Assembly: GCA_030157785.1 (NCBI GenBank)
Contig: JAOAUC010000055.1
Coordinates: 310,001 to 374,000 of the forward strand
Source: Zoogloea oleivorans
Lineage (GTDB): Bacteria > Pseudomonadota > Gammaproteobacteria > Burkholderiales > Rhodocyclaceae
DNA: 64,000 bases
Direction: 5' to 3'
The position numbers and the translations under genes were made by a program. The stretch's first letter is position 1, and each line of letters opens with the position of its first letter. The notes beneath the pieces are model-generated. The model did not search any database, had not been told where the DNA came from, and saw only the letters and a list, made by a program, of their open reading frames with translations. Of this stretch, positions 10,059 to 19,475 are shown in pieces.

Positions 10059-10224
10059 TTCGGCCTCCGTTGCGGGGAAAATAAAATCATCCCGCTGATG
10101 TTTCTAACGGCTGAAGCCGCCAAAGGTTGAAGGGAATTCCACTGCTTGCATGACTCAAGAATGGTTCATGGCCGAAAGCGCCGCAATGACGCACTTCACA
10201 CCGGACGTGGTATTTACGCCCGGC

Positions 10225-11028
10225 TCACAAATCCTGACTTTTCAGCCAGGCAATGATCGGCTCGGCAGCGATGCGCCAGTCCGATTCCATCATCATCCCG
10301 TGGCCAAGGCCGGGCAGGATCGTGGCGGAAACACCGTAAGTCCGCGCCGTCATCTTCACCTGGTCGGGCGGGATCAGCACGTCGTGCTCGGCGCCCAGCA
10401 CCAGCATCGGCGGCAGGGTCATGCGCGACAGGGAGGGCAGTGCGAAGAGCGACATGTCCCAGATCGCCCGGTGGGATTCGGGCTGACACAGGTGGTAATA
10501 ACGCTGCAGGCGCGCAGGCTCGATGGTCTCGTAAAACATCGCATCGCGCAGGGTATCCATCTGCGGCTGACCGCCCCCCATGATGCTGTTCAGGTCGCCG
10601 AGCAGGTGCGGCTTGGCAAAGGCCAGGCCGAAGGCCGATCCAAGCAGGCCCTGGGGCGGCACCGAGGACATCAGCACCACCGCTGGCGCAGTGTGCTGCT
10701 CCAGGTATTTCTGGATCACCATGCCGCCCATGGAATGGCCGATCAGCACCGGGGGAACCGGCAGCTTGGCTACCACTTCGGCCACGTCATTCACGTAGTC
10801 GGCAATAGAAAAGGTATCGAGATAGACCCGTCCGCGGCTCTTGCCGTGACCGGACAGGGAAACGGCATAAACGGCGTAACCCTGCTCAGCAAAGTAGTTC
10901 AGGAAAAACTCGTCCCAACACCAGGCGCCGGTGTAGGCACCGTGAATGAACAGCAGCGGGGTTGCATGAGCCGGCCCCGAAGGCGTACGGCACAGGACTT
11001 CCAGATCACCGAAACGAGCTCGGTTCAT
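10225..11028 (-). CDS. Alpha/beta hydrolase
   Basis: The 267-residue product has the alpha/beta hydrolase fold: oxyanion-region HGAYTGAWCWDEFF, nucleophile elbow GHSMGG, acid GAEHDVLIPP and catalytic histidine GLGHGMM. It has no signal peptide, so it is cytoplasmic. It is divergent from the DUF2905 gene and probably monocistronic. The substrate is not predictable; esterase or lipase-like activity is the general expectation for the family. Confidence 0.85.
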   Translation of the reverse strand: MNRARFGDLEVLCRTPSGPAHATPLLFIHGAYTGAWCWDEFFLNYFAEQGYAVYAVSLSGHGKSRGRVYLDTFSIADYVNDVAEVVAKLPVPPVLIGHSMGGMVIQKYLEQHTAPAVVLMSSVPPQGLLGSAFGLAFAKPHLLGDLNSIMGGGQPQMDTLRDAMFYETIEPARLQRYYHLCQPESHRAIWDMSLFALPSLSRMTLPPMLVLGAEHDVLIPPDQVKMTARTYGVSATILPGLGHGMMMESDWRIAAEPIIAWLKSQDL

Positions 11029-11213
11029 GCAGGGACTCCCGGGAGGAGCCGACGCGGACAGGCGGGAGTCAGGGTCATGAGCGGTGCGATGGATTTGTTT
11101 TGTTGTAATCGCAGAACTTACAGCACCCCACCCCAGGAAGAAAGCGAAAAACGCGCCGGCCGGAGCGGATCCGGGTTTAAATCCGTCCTTTCCATGCCTG
11201 CGGGTGAAGACTG

Positions 11214-11411
11214 ATGCTCAAATGGTTGCTCGCCATCGTGGTGCTGGCGGTGGTTTCCGGACTCGGATCCGGCCTGTCGCTGAAACGCTGGCGCATCGGA
11301 CACCTGCCCGGCGACCTGCATTTCGACGTCTGGGGGCGCCACATCCACATTCCGTTCACCAGCACCCTGCTCATGTCCCTGGCGGTGTGGCTGCTGGTTC
11401 GCGCGATCTAG
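11214..11411 (+). CDS. DUF2905 family small membrane protein
   Basis: A 65-residue protein with two membrane segments (LLAIVVLAVVSGLGSGL and FTSTLLMSLAVWLLVRAI) around the family core RIGHLPGDLHF. The size is typical for DUF2905. It ends three bases before the stop of the convergent PBP1C-like gene. Function is unknown in the whole family; an inner-membrane location is inferred. Confidence 0.8.
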   Translation: MLKWLLAIVVLAVVSGLGSGLSLKRWRIGHLPGDLHFDVWGRHIHIPFTSTLLMSLAVWLLVRAI

Positions 11412-11414
11412 GCC

Positions 11415-13418
11415 TTATTCCAGCGGCGCACGAACCGCGAAAATCACGCTGTCGAGGATCTGCCCCTCGGCCGACATCAGCTCCAGCACATGGCGGCCGC
11501 CCACCGGACGCCAGGCCATCCGGACGCCGTTGCCATTGCCGACCTTGTCGCCATTGAGCCGCCACCAGGCGCCCACCGGTGCATGGGCCGCGTCAAAATA
11601 AACCCGAAACCCTGCGTCGTCGACGATGGCCATGGCGTCCACCAGCGCACCGTTGGCGGGCTGGGCGATCCGCGGCAGGGTTCGCGGCACGGCCACCCGC
11701 TCGATCTCGGTGCCGCGAATGAACCACTCCCGGCGGGGGCTCTCCACCGGGGGCTCGAACACCACCAGGCTCGACACCACCCCCGGCGGCGCAGCCAGGC
11801 GAGTTGCCGGCTGGCTGCGATGCAGGTTGCGCAGGATCTCGTGCCAGGCGGCGCTCGCCGAAGCCGGCATGGCGCGACCACCGGCCGCCCACAGGGCCAC
11901 CGCAAAGCGATCCGAAAAGCCCACCGCCAGGGATTCGCGGCCGTCCGGCACATACTGGCGAAAAGCGAAGGGCAGGCTATTTCCATCCACATCCAGCTCA
12001 GCCAGCATGTCGCCGACGATGAAGGCCGCCTCCGGCTTGAGCACCCGGCGGGCCGGCCGCTCCGGCCCGGGCAGAAAACGCGGCGGCTGCCAGTTCCCGC
12101 CAGCGGCGAGGCTGCGGTACAGGCCGGCCAGTTGCGGCAGGCCGAGATCCGGCATGCCGCCCCGCGGCATCTCCACCTCGGCCACGCGCAGGCGCTCGCT
12201 CAGCCCGTCGGCCACCAGGCGGCCCACTGTGATCGCCGGATCGCTCAGGCCATCGGCAAGGGCGTGCCGGGTACTGATCCACATGCGCTCATCGGGCAGG
12301 GTCGGGGCATGGTTGGCCAAGGGTTCTTCGAGCAGGCTGGCGGCCGTCAGCAGGCGTCGCTCCAGCGCCAGCCCATAGGCGAAGGGCTGCAGCAGGTTGC
12401 CGGCACTGCGCAGCATGAGCGCCTGATCCGGCAGGACGGCGTCCGGCGCACCCACATAGGCCAGCACATCGCCCGTAGCGTTGTCGATGACGACCGCCGC
12501 TGCCTCGCCGGTACCGAGGCGGCGCAGGGCCGCAGCGACGGTACGCTGGGCGTCTGCATCGAGGGTCGTGACGACCCGCTCGCCCGCCTGCTGGAGCAGG
12601 AAGCGGGCGGCGTGGGGAGCCAGCTCCCAGCGCGGGCCGGTCTGCTGGCGATCGAGGTTGTTCAATGAAAGGCGCTGGGCCGGCGCGCAGGCGCCGGGGG
12701 CGTTGATGCGCTCGGCCAGCACGCAGGCCCGGTGGGCCACCACGTCCGGCTTGGCGTTGGGGCCGCGCAGAAGCACCGAGAGGACCACCGCCTCGGGCCG
12801 CCCGAGCTCGGACGGCGTTTTGCCAAATAGCGCGCGGGAAGCAGCGTGGACGCCCTGCAGATCGCCGCGGAAGGGAGCCAGGTTCAGGTAGGCCTCGAGA
12901 ATCTGCTCCTTGGTCCAGCGCGCTTCGAGGGCTTGAGCGGCGAGGGCCTGGTCCCATTTCTGACCGATGGAGCGGCGCGGATGGCCATCCCGGCCGAGGG
13001 CCAGCTCGGGATCGAGCAAACCCGCCAGTTGCATCGACAGGGTTGACGCACCCCGTTTACGGTCGTACCACAGGTTGTGCCACAGGGAGCCGGCAAAAGC
13101 CCGCCAATCCACCCCGGAATGCTCGAAAAAGCGCTTGTCCTCGGCGGTCAGCAGGGCTTCCTTGAGGGCCGGCGAGAGGGTGTGCAGCCCGACCCACTCG
13201 AGCCGGCGGACCCGGTTATCGAGGCGCCTTTCGGCCAGCGGCGTGCCATCGCGGGCGAGCAGGACGGCCACCGACGGCGTCGCGGCAGCCTTGACCTCGG
13301 CGAAAGCCGGAATCGGCTGGTTGGCCTGGGCAGACGAGACGGCACCCACGAGGGTCGCCAGCAGGGCGATGCGCCAGATGAGGGAGAAAGGCGTAGGGAA
13401 AACTCGGGGCGGGCACAT
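11415..13418 (-). CDS. pbpC: Penicillin-binding protein 1C homologue with inactive transpeptidase
   Basis: The start MCPPRVFPTPFSLIWRIALLA gives 667 residues with an N-terminal membrane anchor or signal; the track's earlier start runs into the cca region. The GT51 glycosyltransferase domain is intact: AEDKRFFEHSGVDWRA, RGASTLSMQL, and the helix TKEQILEAYLNLAPF. The following transpeptidase-like domain has lost its motifs: the usual PGSTLKPF reads AGNLLQPF, SLN reads GLS, and the KTG position reads DGR. The C-terminal BiPBP_C domain (AHAPVGAWWRLNG...) is present. It should therefore polymerise glycan but not cross-link. The alpha-2-macroglobulin gene that often accompanies pbpC is absent. Confidence 0.88.
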   Translation of the reverse strand: MCPPRVFPTPFSLIWRIALLATLVGAVSSAQANQPIPAFAEVKAAATPSVAVLLARDGTPLAERRLDNRVRRLEWVGLHTLSPALKEALLTAEDKRFFEHSGVDWRAFAGSLWHNLWYDRKRGASTLSMQLAGLLDPELALGRDGHPRRSIGQKWDQALAAQALEARWTKEQILEAYLNLAPFRGDLQGVHAASRALFGKTPSELGRPEAVVLSVLLRGPNAKPDVVAHRACVLAERINAPGACAPAQRLSLNNLDRQQTGPRWELAPHAARFLLQQAGERVVTTLDADAQRTVAAALRRLGTGEAAAVVIDNATGDVLAYVGAPDAVLPDQALMLRSAGNLLQPFAYGLALERRLLTAASLLEEPLANHAPTLPDERMWISTRHALADGLSDPAITVGRLVADGLSERLRVAEVEMPRGGMPDLGLPQLAGLYRSLAAGGNWQPPRFLPGPERPARRVLKPEAAFIVGDMLAELDVDGNSLPFAFRQYVPDGRESLAVGFSDRFAVALWAAGGRAMPASASAAWHEILRNLHRSQPATRLAAPPGVVSSLVVFEPPVESPRREWFIRGTEIERVAVPRTLPRIAQPANGALVDAMAIVDDAGFRVYFDAAHAPVGAWWRLNGDKVGNGNGVRMAWRPVGGRHVLELMSAEGQILDSVIFAVRAPLE

Positions 13419-13464
13419 GACTGGCCGGCATTGTATGCCGCAGGCCGGCTGACCGAATGTGGGA

Positions 13465-14730
13465 TTACTGACGGGTTTTGCTACAGGAAGTGTCAAGAAT
13501 GGTGTCGTTGGCCACAGCCGGGCGGGCGAGCGCCTTGACCGCCGCCACCCGGGCCACGTGAACCTCAGCCGGGATGCGCGATTTGTCCTCCAGCGCACGG
13601 GCGATGGCCCCCGCATCCACGCCGCGCACCGCCGCCAGTGCGGCGAGCAGGCGTTCCCGCTGGGGATAGGGACGCGTCTCGTACCCGGTACGGCCGTGGA
13701 AATCGCAGGCACAGGCGTCGAGCATGGCGCCGAAGCGTTCCGGCCGGCGCAGGCCGTCGCAGCGCTCGATGAGCTTGACGACGGTTTCCGGGCGCAGCAC
13801 CAGGCCCTGATGCACGATGCCGTGCTCGCGGGCCACCATCACGGCCAGATCGCGACAATCTGCCGGGCTCTTGAGACGCTCCCCCACCTGGCGGGCCAGC
13901 CCTTCGCTGGCCGCTTCGTGGCCGTAGTGATGGGGCAATACATGGGCCGGTGTGACACCTTTTCCCAGATCATGCAGCAGGCAGGCGAAACGCACTGGCA
14001 AGGGCTGATTCGTGGCCGCAGCCTGATCGATGACCAGCAACTGGTGCACGCCGGTGTCCACCTCCGGGTGATATTGGGGCGGCTGGGGCACGCCGAACAG
14101 GCAGTCCAGCTCTGGCAGGAGGCGCACCAGCGCGCCGCAATCGCGCAGCACCTCGATCATCCGCGACGGGCGGGCTTCCATCAGGCCGCGGGCGATTTCC
14201 TGCCACACGCGCTCGGGCACCAGGGCGTCCACTTCGCCGTTGGCGACCATATTGCGCATCAGCGCGAGGGTTTCCGGCGCTACCTGAAAGTCGGCAAAGC
14301 GGGCGGCAAAACGGGCCAGACGCAGGATGCGCACCGGGTCTTCGGCAAAAGCCGGGCTGACGTGCCGAAAAATCCGCGCGGCCAGATCCCGGCGGCCCCC
14401 ATAGGGGTCGATCAGCACCCCGTCCTCACCGCGGGCGATGGCGTTGATGGTGAGATCGCGGCGGGCCAGGTCTTCTTCCAGCGTCACCGAGGTTTCAGTG
14501 TGGAAGACGAAGCCGGCGTAACCGGGCGCAGTCTTCCGTTCGGTACGCGCCAGCGCGTGTTCCTCGTGGGTTTTCGGGTGCAGAAAAACCGGAAAATCCT
14601 TGCCGACCGGCTTGTAGCCTTCGGCAAGGAGCGTTTCCGGCGTGGCGCCCACGACGACCCAGTCCCGGTCCTTGACCGGCAGACCGAGGAGTTCGTCGCG
14701 AATGGCGCCACCGACACAGTAGATCTTCAT
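13465..14730 (-). CDS. cca: Multifunctional CCA tRNA nucleotidyltransferase
   Basis: The enzyme adds or repairs the 3'-terminal CCA of tRNAs. The 421-residue protein has the nucleotidyltransferase motif [10 protein letters not shown], the DxD-type RDWVVVG, the neck region DLTINAIA and [16 protein letters not shown], and a C-terminal HD domain ([11 protein letters not shown]) that gives phosphohydrolase activity in the long form. It overlaps the upstream epimerase-like gene by 4 bases, so the two are coupled. Identity is firm. Confidence 0.96.
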   Translation of the reverse strand: MKIYCVGGAIRDELLGLPVKDRDWVVVGATPETLLAEGYKPVGKDFPVFLHPKTHEEHALARTERKTAPGYAGFVFHTETSVTLEEDLARRDLTINAIARGEDGVLIDPYGGRRDLAARIFRHVSPAFAEDPVRILRLARFAARFADFQVAPETLALMRNMVANGEVDALVPERVWQEIARGLMEARPSRMIEVLRDCGALVRLLPELDCLFGVPQPPQYHPEVDTGVHQLLVIDQAAATNQPLPVRFACLLHDLGKGVTPAHVLPHHYGHEAASEGLARQVGERLKSPADCRDLAVMVAREHGIVHQGLVLRPETVVKLIERCDGLRRPERFGAMLDACACDFHGRTGYETRPYPQRERLLAALAAVRGVDAGAIARALEDKSRIPAEVHVARVAAVKALARPAVANDTILDTSCSKTRQ

Positions 14731-15680
14731 GGGCGACGGAGCTGGTAGGAATCAAAACGGCCGCGTTTGTTGGCACTGCCGAGATAGCCGGGAACAACGG
14801 TTTCGAGGGGGGTAGGCTCGCGTCCCCAGGGCTGGGCCGGGCCACTGGCCACGTTGTCGGCACGCATGGAGCGCACGTTGTCCGGGCTCATCAGCGGGCC
14901 GGGCAGGCAGCCGAGGATGCTGGCCTGGAGCATCGCCAGCGGCTCCGGCAGCGCAATCACCGGGCGCGGATGCCCCGTCACAACGCCCACGTACTTGACC
15001 AGCTCCTTCAGCGTGTATTGACGCGGACCAGCCACGTCATAAGTCTGGCCGACGGCATCGGGACGGGTCAGGGCTTCGGCCACGATGTTGGCCACGTCTT
15101 CCACGAACACGGGCTGGAAGCGCGCGCCAGCACCGCCGAGGGGCAGCAGCGGGAAAGTCTTGAGGAGACCGGCAAAGAGGTTCAGGAAGCTGTCACCGGC
15201 GCCGAAGATCACCGACGGGCGCAGGATGGTCCAGCCCACATCGGGCGATGCGGCGCGAATCGCAGCCTCGCCGGCAGCTTTGGAGCGCTGGTATTCGGAC
15301 GGCCCGCTGGCATCGGCACCGAGAGCGCTGACATGCACGATGCGCGCGACGCCGGCCTTGCGCGCCGCCGCGACGATGCGCGTCGGCAGATCTACGTGGG
15401 CGCGGGCAAAATCGGGGCCATAGGGCGTGCCGGAACGGGAATGCAGCACCCCCACCAGGCTGACCACCGCATCCACGCCGACCATCAAACGCTCCAGCGT
15501 TGCCGGATCGAAGACATCGGCCTCGATCAGGTCCACGGTCGGCAACGACAGCAGGTGGCGCACGCGATCCCGGCGACGGGTCGGAATCAGCAGGGCAATA
15601 CCGTCGCGGGACAGACGGGTGGCTACGGCGGTGCCGACAAAACCGCTGCCGCCAATGATGAGAACCTTGCGGATGGACAT
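14727..15680 (-). CDS. Complex I NDUFA9-like NAD(P)-binding protein
   Basis: A 317-residue extended-SDR protein with the Rossmann motif [14 protein letters not shown] and atypical active-site region; [11 protein letters not shown] and [12 protein letters not shown] replace the canonical epimerase signatures in the manner of the NDUFA9/YwnB group. [11 protein letters not shown] and [15 protein letters not shown] are typical. Members bind NAD(P)H and are often without known reaction. It overlaps cca and lies 67 bases after slt on the same strand, so the three genes may form one transcript. Confidence 0.85.
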   Translation of the reverse strand: MSIRKVLIIGGSGFVGTAVATRLSRDGIALLIPTRRRDRVRHLLSLPTVDLIEADVFDPATLERLMVGVDAVVSLVGVLHSRSGTPYGPDFARAHVDLPTRIVAAARKAGVARIVHVSALGADASGPSEYQRSKAAGEAAIRAASPDVGWTILRPSVIFGAGDSFLNLFAGLLKTFPLLPLGGAGARFQPVFVEDVANIVAEALTRPDAVGQTYDVAGPRQYTLKELVKYVGVVTGHPRPVIALPEPLAMLQASILGCLPGPLMSPDNVRSMRADNVASGPAQPWGREPTPLETVVPGYLGSANKRGRFDSYQLRRP

Positions 15681-15747
15681 GGTGATTTACCGGTGGAGGG
15701 ATGTCTTACAGACGCTGCTGCCGGCAGACAATTCCCCGGCAGCCTGA

Positions 15748-17712
15748 TTACTCTTCGAGACCGGCCCCCGGCGCAGGACTGCCGAGGCCCGCGGTGCTGC
15801 CGTCGCTCGCTGAAATGGTGCCCAGGCGGGCCTTGAGGGACGGCGCGCGACCTTCGAGAAGGGCAGTGTAGATGATCGAATTGGCCATCACCTTCTTCAC
15901 ATAGTCGCGGGTTTCGTTGAAGGGAATGCTTTCGGCGTACACCGCGCCCTCGAGGGGCTTGGTGTCCTTCCAGCGCTTGGCCCGGCCGGGGCCCGCGTTG
16001 TAGGCGGCGGAGGCCAGCACCGGATGGTTGTCGAGGCCTTCAAGGACCATCCGCATGTAGGTGGTGCCGAGCATCACATTGGTGTCCGGGTCCTGCAGCC
16101 AGCCGGCGTTGTAGCCCTTCATGCCGAGCTTGCCGGCGACCCACTGGCCGGTGGCGGGCATGACCTGCATGAGGCCCTGGGCGCCCACCCCGGAACGGGC
16201 GGCGGTTACAAAGCGGCTCTCCTGGCGCATCAGACCGTACACCCAGCCGGTATCGAGGGCGCGGCTCTTGGCGTTGGGCTCGATCCGCTCCCGGTACGGG
16301 GCTAGGTAGCGCAGGCTGTAGTCGTGCTCGTCGCGGGTCTTGTCGGCTGCGTTGATGGCCCGGTCGTAGATGCCGAGTTGCTGGGCGAACTGGGCGGCGG
16401 CGAGGAGGAAACGGTCATCCCGGTTGCGCAGGGTCCAGTTCCATTCGCGCGTGCCTTCAGTGCGCATGTCGAGGCGGAACAAAGCCAGGGCGCGCTGCAC
16501 GCCTGGGTTCTGGCGGATCAGTTCGGCCTCGTCGCTACTGGTGGCTCGGGCCTTCTTCGGGAGTGTAAAAGTGCGCCCAAGCTCCTCGTCGGCGAGGATG
16601 CTGTAGAAGGTCGGATGGCCGGCAATGCTTTCGAACTCCTTGCGCGATGCCTCCCGGTTGCCCAGCGCCAACTGGGCGCGGCCAAGCCAGTAGGTCCAGT
16701 CAGGCAACGCGCGCAGGGATGGCGGCATCGCTTCGACGGCGCTCCTCACGGCCTTCCAGTCACCGGCCCGCAGGGCGGCACGGACACGCCACGCGGCCTG
16801 CTCTTCGGACATGGCCGTATCGCCGGCGGCCTTGAACCAGGTGTTGGCATCGGGCATCAGCTTGGTGGCGGCCTGCCAGGCGATCTGGCCAAGGGCGTAG
16901 CTACGGTCGGTGGCCGAAAAACGGTCGTTCAGGCCCAGGTAGCGGATGTAGGCCCCCTGCGGATCATCCCGGGACAGGCGAGCAATGGCGATCAGCGCCA
17001 GCTCGCGCCCCTGGCGGGTGGCGGCGAAGTTGGCAGGCAGGCGGTCGAGATAGGTGGAGGGGTTGGTGCTGGCCTTGTCCAGGTCTGACGGGCCGATCAT
17101 CTGCTCGGCCGGCAACCAGTTGGCCACCGCACGGGCGCCGGTGACGCGCTTGGCTTCCATCAGGCGGCGGATGCGCGACCACATTTCGTCCGGGCTGACG
17201 CGGGCTTCCTGCACCAGCGCGCGCAGCACCGGAATGCAGCTTTCCGGCGTATCCACCAGCGAAAACCACAGGGGCCGGACTTCGTCCAGCAGGGCCGGAT
17301 CGCCGTTGCTCAGGCGGGCCTGGTAGTGGTAGCAGCGCAGATCCTGCTCGGGCTGCTCCATGTTCGGATACTCGCCCGCCAGGGCGCTCCAGTCGCCCCG
17401 CTTGCCCAGGCTGCGCAGCCATTCGCCGCGCAGCTTCTCGGCCAGCCAGCTGCCGCTGTTGCGCTGCAGGAAGTCGCGGATGCGGTACAAGTCGGCGTCG
17501 CCGTTACGGGCGACGAGGTTGGAGAGCGCCCAGTATTCAGGGTAGGGATCGAGCACATGGCCGGTGGGCGGGGCATTCTGGGCCAGGCGATTGCGGTCGC
17601 CGCTGCGCGCCGCGTCCTTGGCCAGCAGGATGCGCTCATCCCCCGGATCGCCACCCGCCGGCAAGGCCATCCACAACACTGCCGCCAGCACCGCCCACAC
17701 GCTATTCTTCAT
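15748..17712 (-). CDS. slt: Soluble lytic murein transglycosylase
   Basis: Slt cleaves peptidoglycan glycan strands to 1,6-anhydro products in the periplasm. From MKNSVWAVLAAVLWMALPAGG, a signal peptide, the product has 654 residues, the family's usual size; the track's longer start lies inside the divergent gene. The long helical superhelix occupies residues about 30-480. The C-terminal SLT domain carries the catalytic glutamate in GLMRQESRF, then GAQGLMQVMPATG and ASAAYNAGPGRAKRW. It is divergent from the formyl-THF cyclo-ligase gene. Confidence 0.94.
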   Translation of the reverse strand: MKNSVWAVLAAVLWMALPAGGDPGDERILLAKDAARSGDRNRLAQNAPPTGHVLDPYPEYWALSNLVARNGDADLYRIRDFLQRNSGSWLAEKLRGEWLRSLGKRGDWSALAGEYPNMEQPEQDLRCYHYQARLSNGDPALLDEVRPLWFSLVDTPESCIPVLRALVQEARVSPDEMWSRIRRLMEAKRVTGARAVANWLPAEQMIGPSDLDKASTNPSTYLDRLPANFAATRQGRELALIAIARLSRDDPQGAYIRYLGLNDRFSATDRSYALGQIAWQAATKLMPDANTWFKAAGDTAMSEEQAAWRVRAALRAGDWKAVRSAVEAMPPSLRALPDWTYWLGRAQLALGNREASRKEFESIAGHPTFYSILADEELGRTFTLPKKARATSSDEAELIRQNPGVQRALALFRLDMRTEGTREWNWTLRNRDDRFLLAAAQFAQQLGIYDRAINAADKTRDEHDYSLRYLAPYRERIEPNAKSRALDTGWVYGLMRQESRFVTAARSGVGAQGLMQVMPATGQWVAGKLGMKGYNAGWLQDPDTNVMLGTTYMRMVLEGLDNHPVLASAAYNAGPGRAKRWKDTKPLEGAVYAESIPFNETRDYVKKVMANSIIYTALLEGRAPSLKARLGTISASDGSTAGLGSPAPGAGLEE

Positions 17713-17752
17713 TGCTTTACGTTCCGCCAAAATGCCGCCGGAGAATAGCACA

Positions 17753-18373
17753 GTGAATTCGCCCCTCCCCCGTCCCGAAGCCGATTCCGGCGCCGAAATT
17801 GCTGCGCTGCGAAAAAACCTCCGGATCGCCCGCATCGCCGCCCGCGAGCAACTGCCCGATGCCGAACGCCAGGCCCTGACGACACGCATCGAAGCGCACC
17901 TGGACACGCTTGTCGCGCGCCTTGCGCCGACGCGCCTGGCCTTCTGCTGGCCCTGGCGCAGCGAGGTGGACCTGGTGTCGTGGGTGAGTCGCTGGCTGGC
18001 CGCCGATCCGGCCCGCCAGGCAGCCCTGCCAGTGGTGCGCAATCCGGGTCAGCCGATGGCGTTCCTGCGCTGGGCGCCCGGCATGGCGATGGACACAGAC
18101 CACCACGACATTCCGATCCCGGCCGATGGCGAACGCCTCGACCCGGACCTGATCCTGGTGCCCCTGAATGTCTTCGATGCGGCGGGTTATCGGCTTGGCT
18201 ACGGTGGCGGCTATTTCGACCGCACGCTGGCGGCGCTGGATCCGCTGCCCGTATGCGTCGGCGTGGCTTTCGAGCTGGCCCGGGCGGAAACCGCCTACCC
18301 CCAGCCCCACGACCAGCCGATGGACTGGCTTGTCACCGAAGCCGGGGCGGCGCCGCGAACGGTCAGCGTGTGA
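17753..18373 (+). CDS. 5-formyltetrahydrofolate cyclo-ligase
   Basis: The enzyme converts 5-formyl-THF to 5,10-methenyl-THF with ATP. The GTG at 17753 follows GGAG by nine bases and gives MNSPLPRPEADSG..., about 206 residues; an ATG at 17732 is a possible alternative. Motifs are the basic N-terminal helix LRKNLRIARI, PWRSEVDL, LILVPLNVFDAAGYRLGYGGGYFDRTL (the ATP-binding signature) and the final VGVAFELA. It is divergent from slt and its end overlaps the convergent oxyR by 11 bases. In many proteobacteria this gene (ygfA) lies by zapA and 6S RNA; neither is seen here. Confidence 0.92.
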   Translation: MNSPLPRPEADSGAEIAALRKNLRIARIAAREQLPDAERQALTTRIEAHLDTLVARLAPTRLAFCWPWRSEVDLVSWVSRWLAADPARQAALPVVRNPGQPMAFLRWAPGMAMDTDHHDIPIPADGERLDPDLILVPLNVFDAAGYRLGYGGGYFDRTLAALDPLPVCVGVAFELARAETAYPQPHDQPMDWLVTEAGAAPRTVSV

Positions 18374-19280
18374 CCGGACGCACCCCCGGCAGCGGGCTGC
18401 CGAGGATCGCCGAGCGAATCACGTCGATGGCGCCACTGCGCGGGTAGGTGACACGCCACGCCAGGGCGATGCGGCGGAAGGGCTCCGGCGCCTCGAAGGG
18501 ACGTACGGTAAGCAGGGGATTGCCATCGGGCAACGGGTCGGCAGCGCTGCTCGGCAGCACGGTGATGCCGGCGCCGGTCGCCACCATGTGGCGGATGGTT
18601 TCGAGGGAGCTGCCTTCGAGGGTGCGCTGCAGGCCCTCGCCGCTGCGGCACAGGGGGCAGACTTCGAGGACCTGGTCGCGAAAGCAGTTGCCGGCGCCCA
18701 GCAGCAGCAGCGGCGCTTCGGCGAGGCGCTTGGCCGAGATCGCCTCGTCCTTCTCCCAGGCGTGGCCGGCAGGCATCAGCACCCGGAAGGGCTCGTCGTA
18801 GACGGCCTGGGTGACGATGCCCGGCTCTTCGAAGGGCAGCGCCACGACGATCACGTCCAGGTCGCCGCGCTTGAGGGACTCGGCCAGACGCGCGGTATAG
18901 TTCTCCTGGATCAGCAGCGGCATCGAGGGTGCCGCAGCATGGACCCGCGGAATCAGGTGGGGCAGCAGGTAGGGCCCGATGGTGTAGATCACCCCCAGCT
19001 TGAGGGGACCGGACAGGGGATCGCGGCCGGCGGTGGCGAGTTCCTTGATCTGACCCGCCTCGAGCAGCACCTTTTCGGCCTGGGCAACAATGCGCGCGCC
19101 GATGTCGGTGATTTTCACATCGGCCGCGCTGCGCTCGAAAAGCGTCACCGCCAGCTCGTCCTCGAGCTTCTTGATGGCCACGGACAGGGTCGGCTGGCTC
19201 ACATTGCAGCGTTCGGCGGCATGCCCGAAGTGCCGCTCACGGGCCAGCGCAACAAGGTAGCGAAGATCGGTAAGCGTCAT
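18363..19280 (-). CDS. oxyR: Hydrogen-peroxide-sensing LysR regulator OxyR
   Basis: OxyR is oxidised by peroxide to a disulfide and activates defence genes. From MTLTDLRYLVAL (the canonical start, nine bases inside the track's GTG) the HTH is at residues 18-37 (FGHAAERCNVSQPTLSVAIK). The redox cysteines fall exactly at C199 and C208 in NCFRDQVLEVC, the E. coli numbering. The substrate-binding domain (residues 90-305) is complete. A single ATAG-N7-CTAT OxyR-type site lies 21 bases upstream, consistent with autoregulation. Confidence 0.94.
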   Translation of the reverse strand: MTLTDLRYLVALARERHFGHAAERCNVSQPTLSVAIKKLEDELAVTLFERSAADVKITDIGARIVAQAEKVLLEAGQIKELATAGRDPLSGPLKLGVIYTIGPYLLPHLIPRVHAAAPSMPLLIQENYTARLAESLKRGDLDVIVVALPFEEPGIVTQAVYDEPFRVLMPAGHAWEKDEAISAKRLAEAPLLLLGAGNCFRDQVLEVCPLCRSGEGLQRTLEGSSLETIRHMVATGAGITVLPSSAADPLPDGNPLLTVRPFEAPEPFRRIALAWRVTYPRSGAIDVIRSAILGSPLPGVRPVTR

Positions 19281-19300
19281 CGGGAGCACCCGCAGGAACG

Positions 19301-19315
19301 ATAGTGATTAACTAT
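19301..19315 (-). promoter_or_regulatory. OxyR-type binding site upstream of oxyR
   Basis: ATAGTGATTAACTAT matches one ATAG-N7-CTAT unit of the OxyR consensus. A second unit at the expected spacing is not seen. Position is between oxyR and the divergent Do-protease gene, so it could act on either promoter; autoregulation of oxyR is the simplest reading. Confidence 0.6.
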
Positions 19316-19475
19316 ACAACGCGGCAGAAGAAAGGGGCATATTCCCGTCGTGCCCCGCTATTCAGCAGCCCCTTGCAAGCACGAAAAACACCCCCACTTT
19401 TGTAAGCGTTTGTTCAAGCACGGAACATGACGCCCGGGATGGCGTCGATAGTCTGGTGAAAAACAGGAGTAACAC

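Noticed and set aside
19422-19456. Sigma-E promoter before the Do protease (GGAACAT ... TCGAT/TCTGG)
   Set aside because: The -35 is fair, but neither -10 candidate has both the right sequence and the right spacing.
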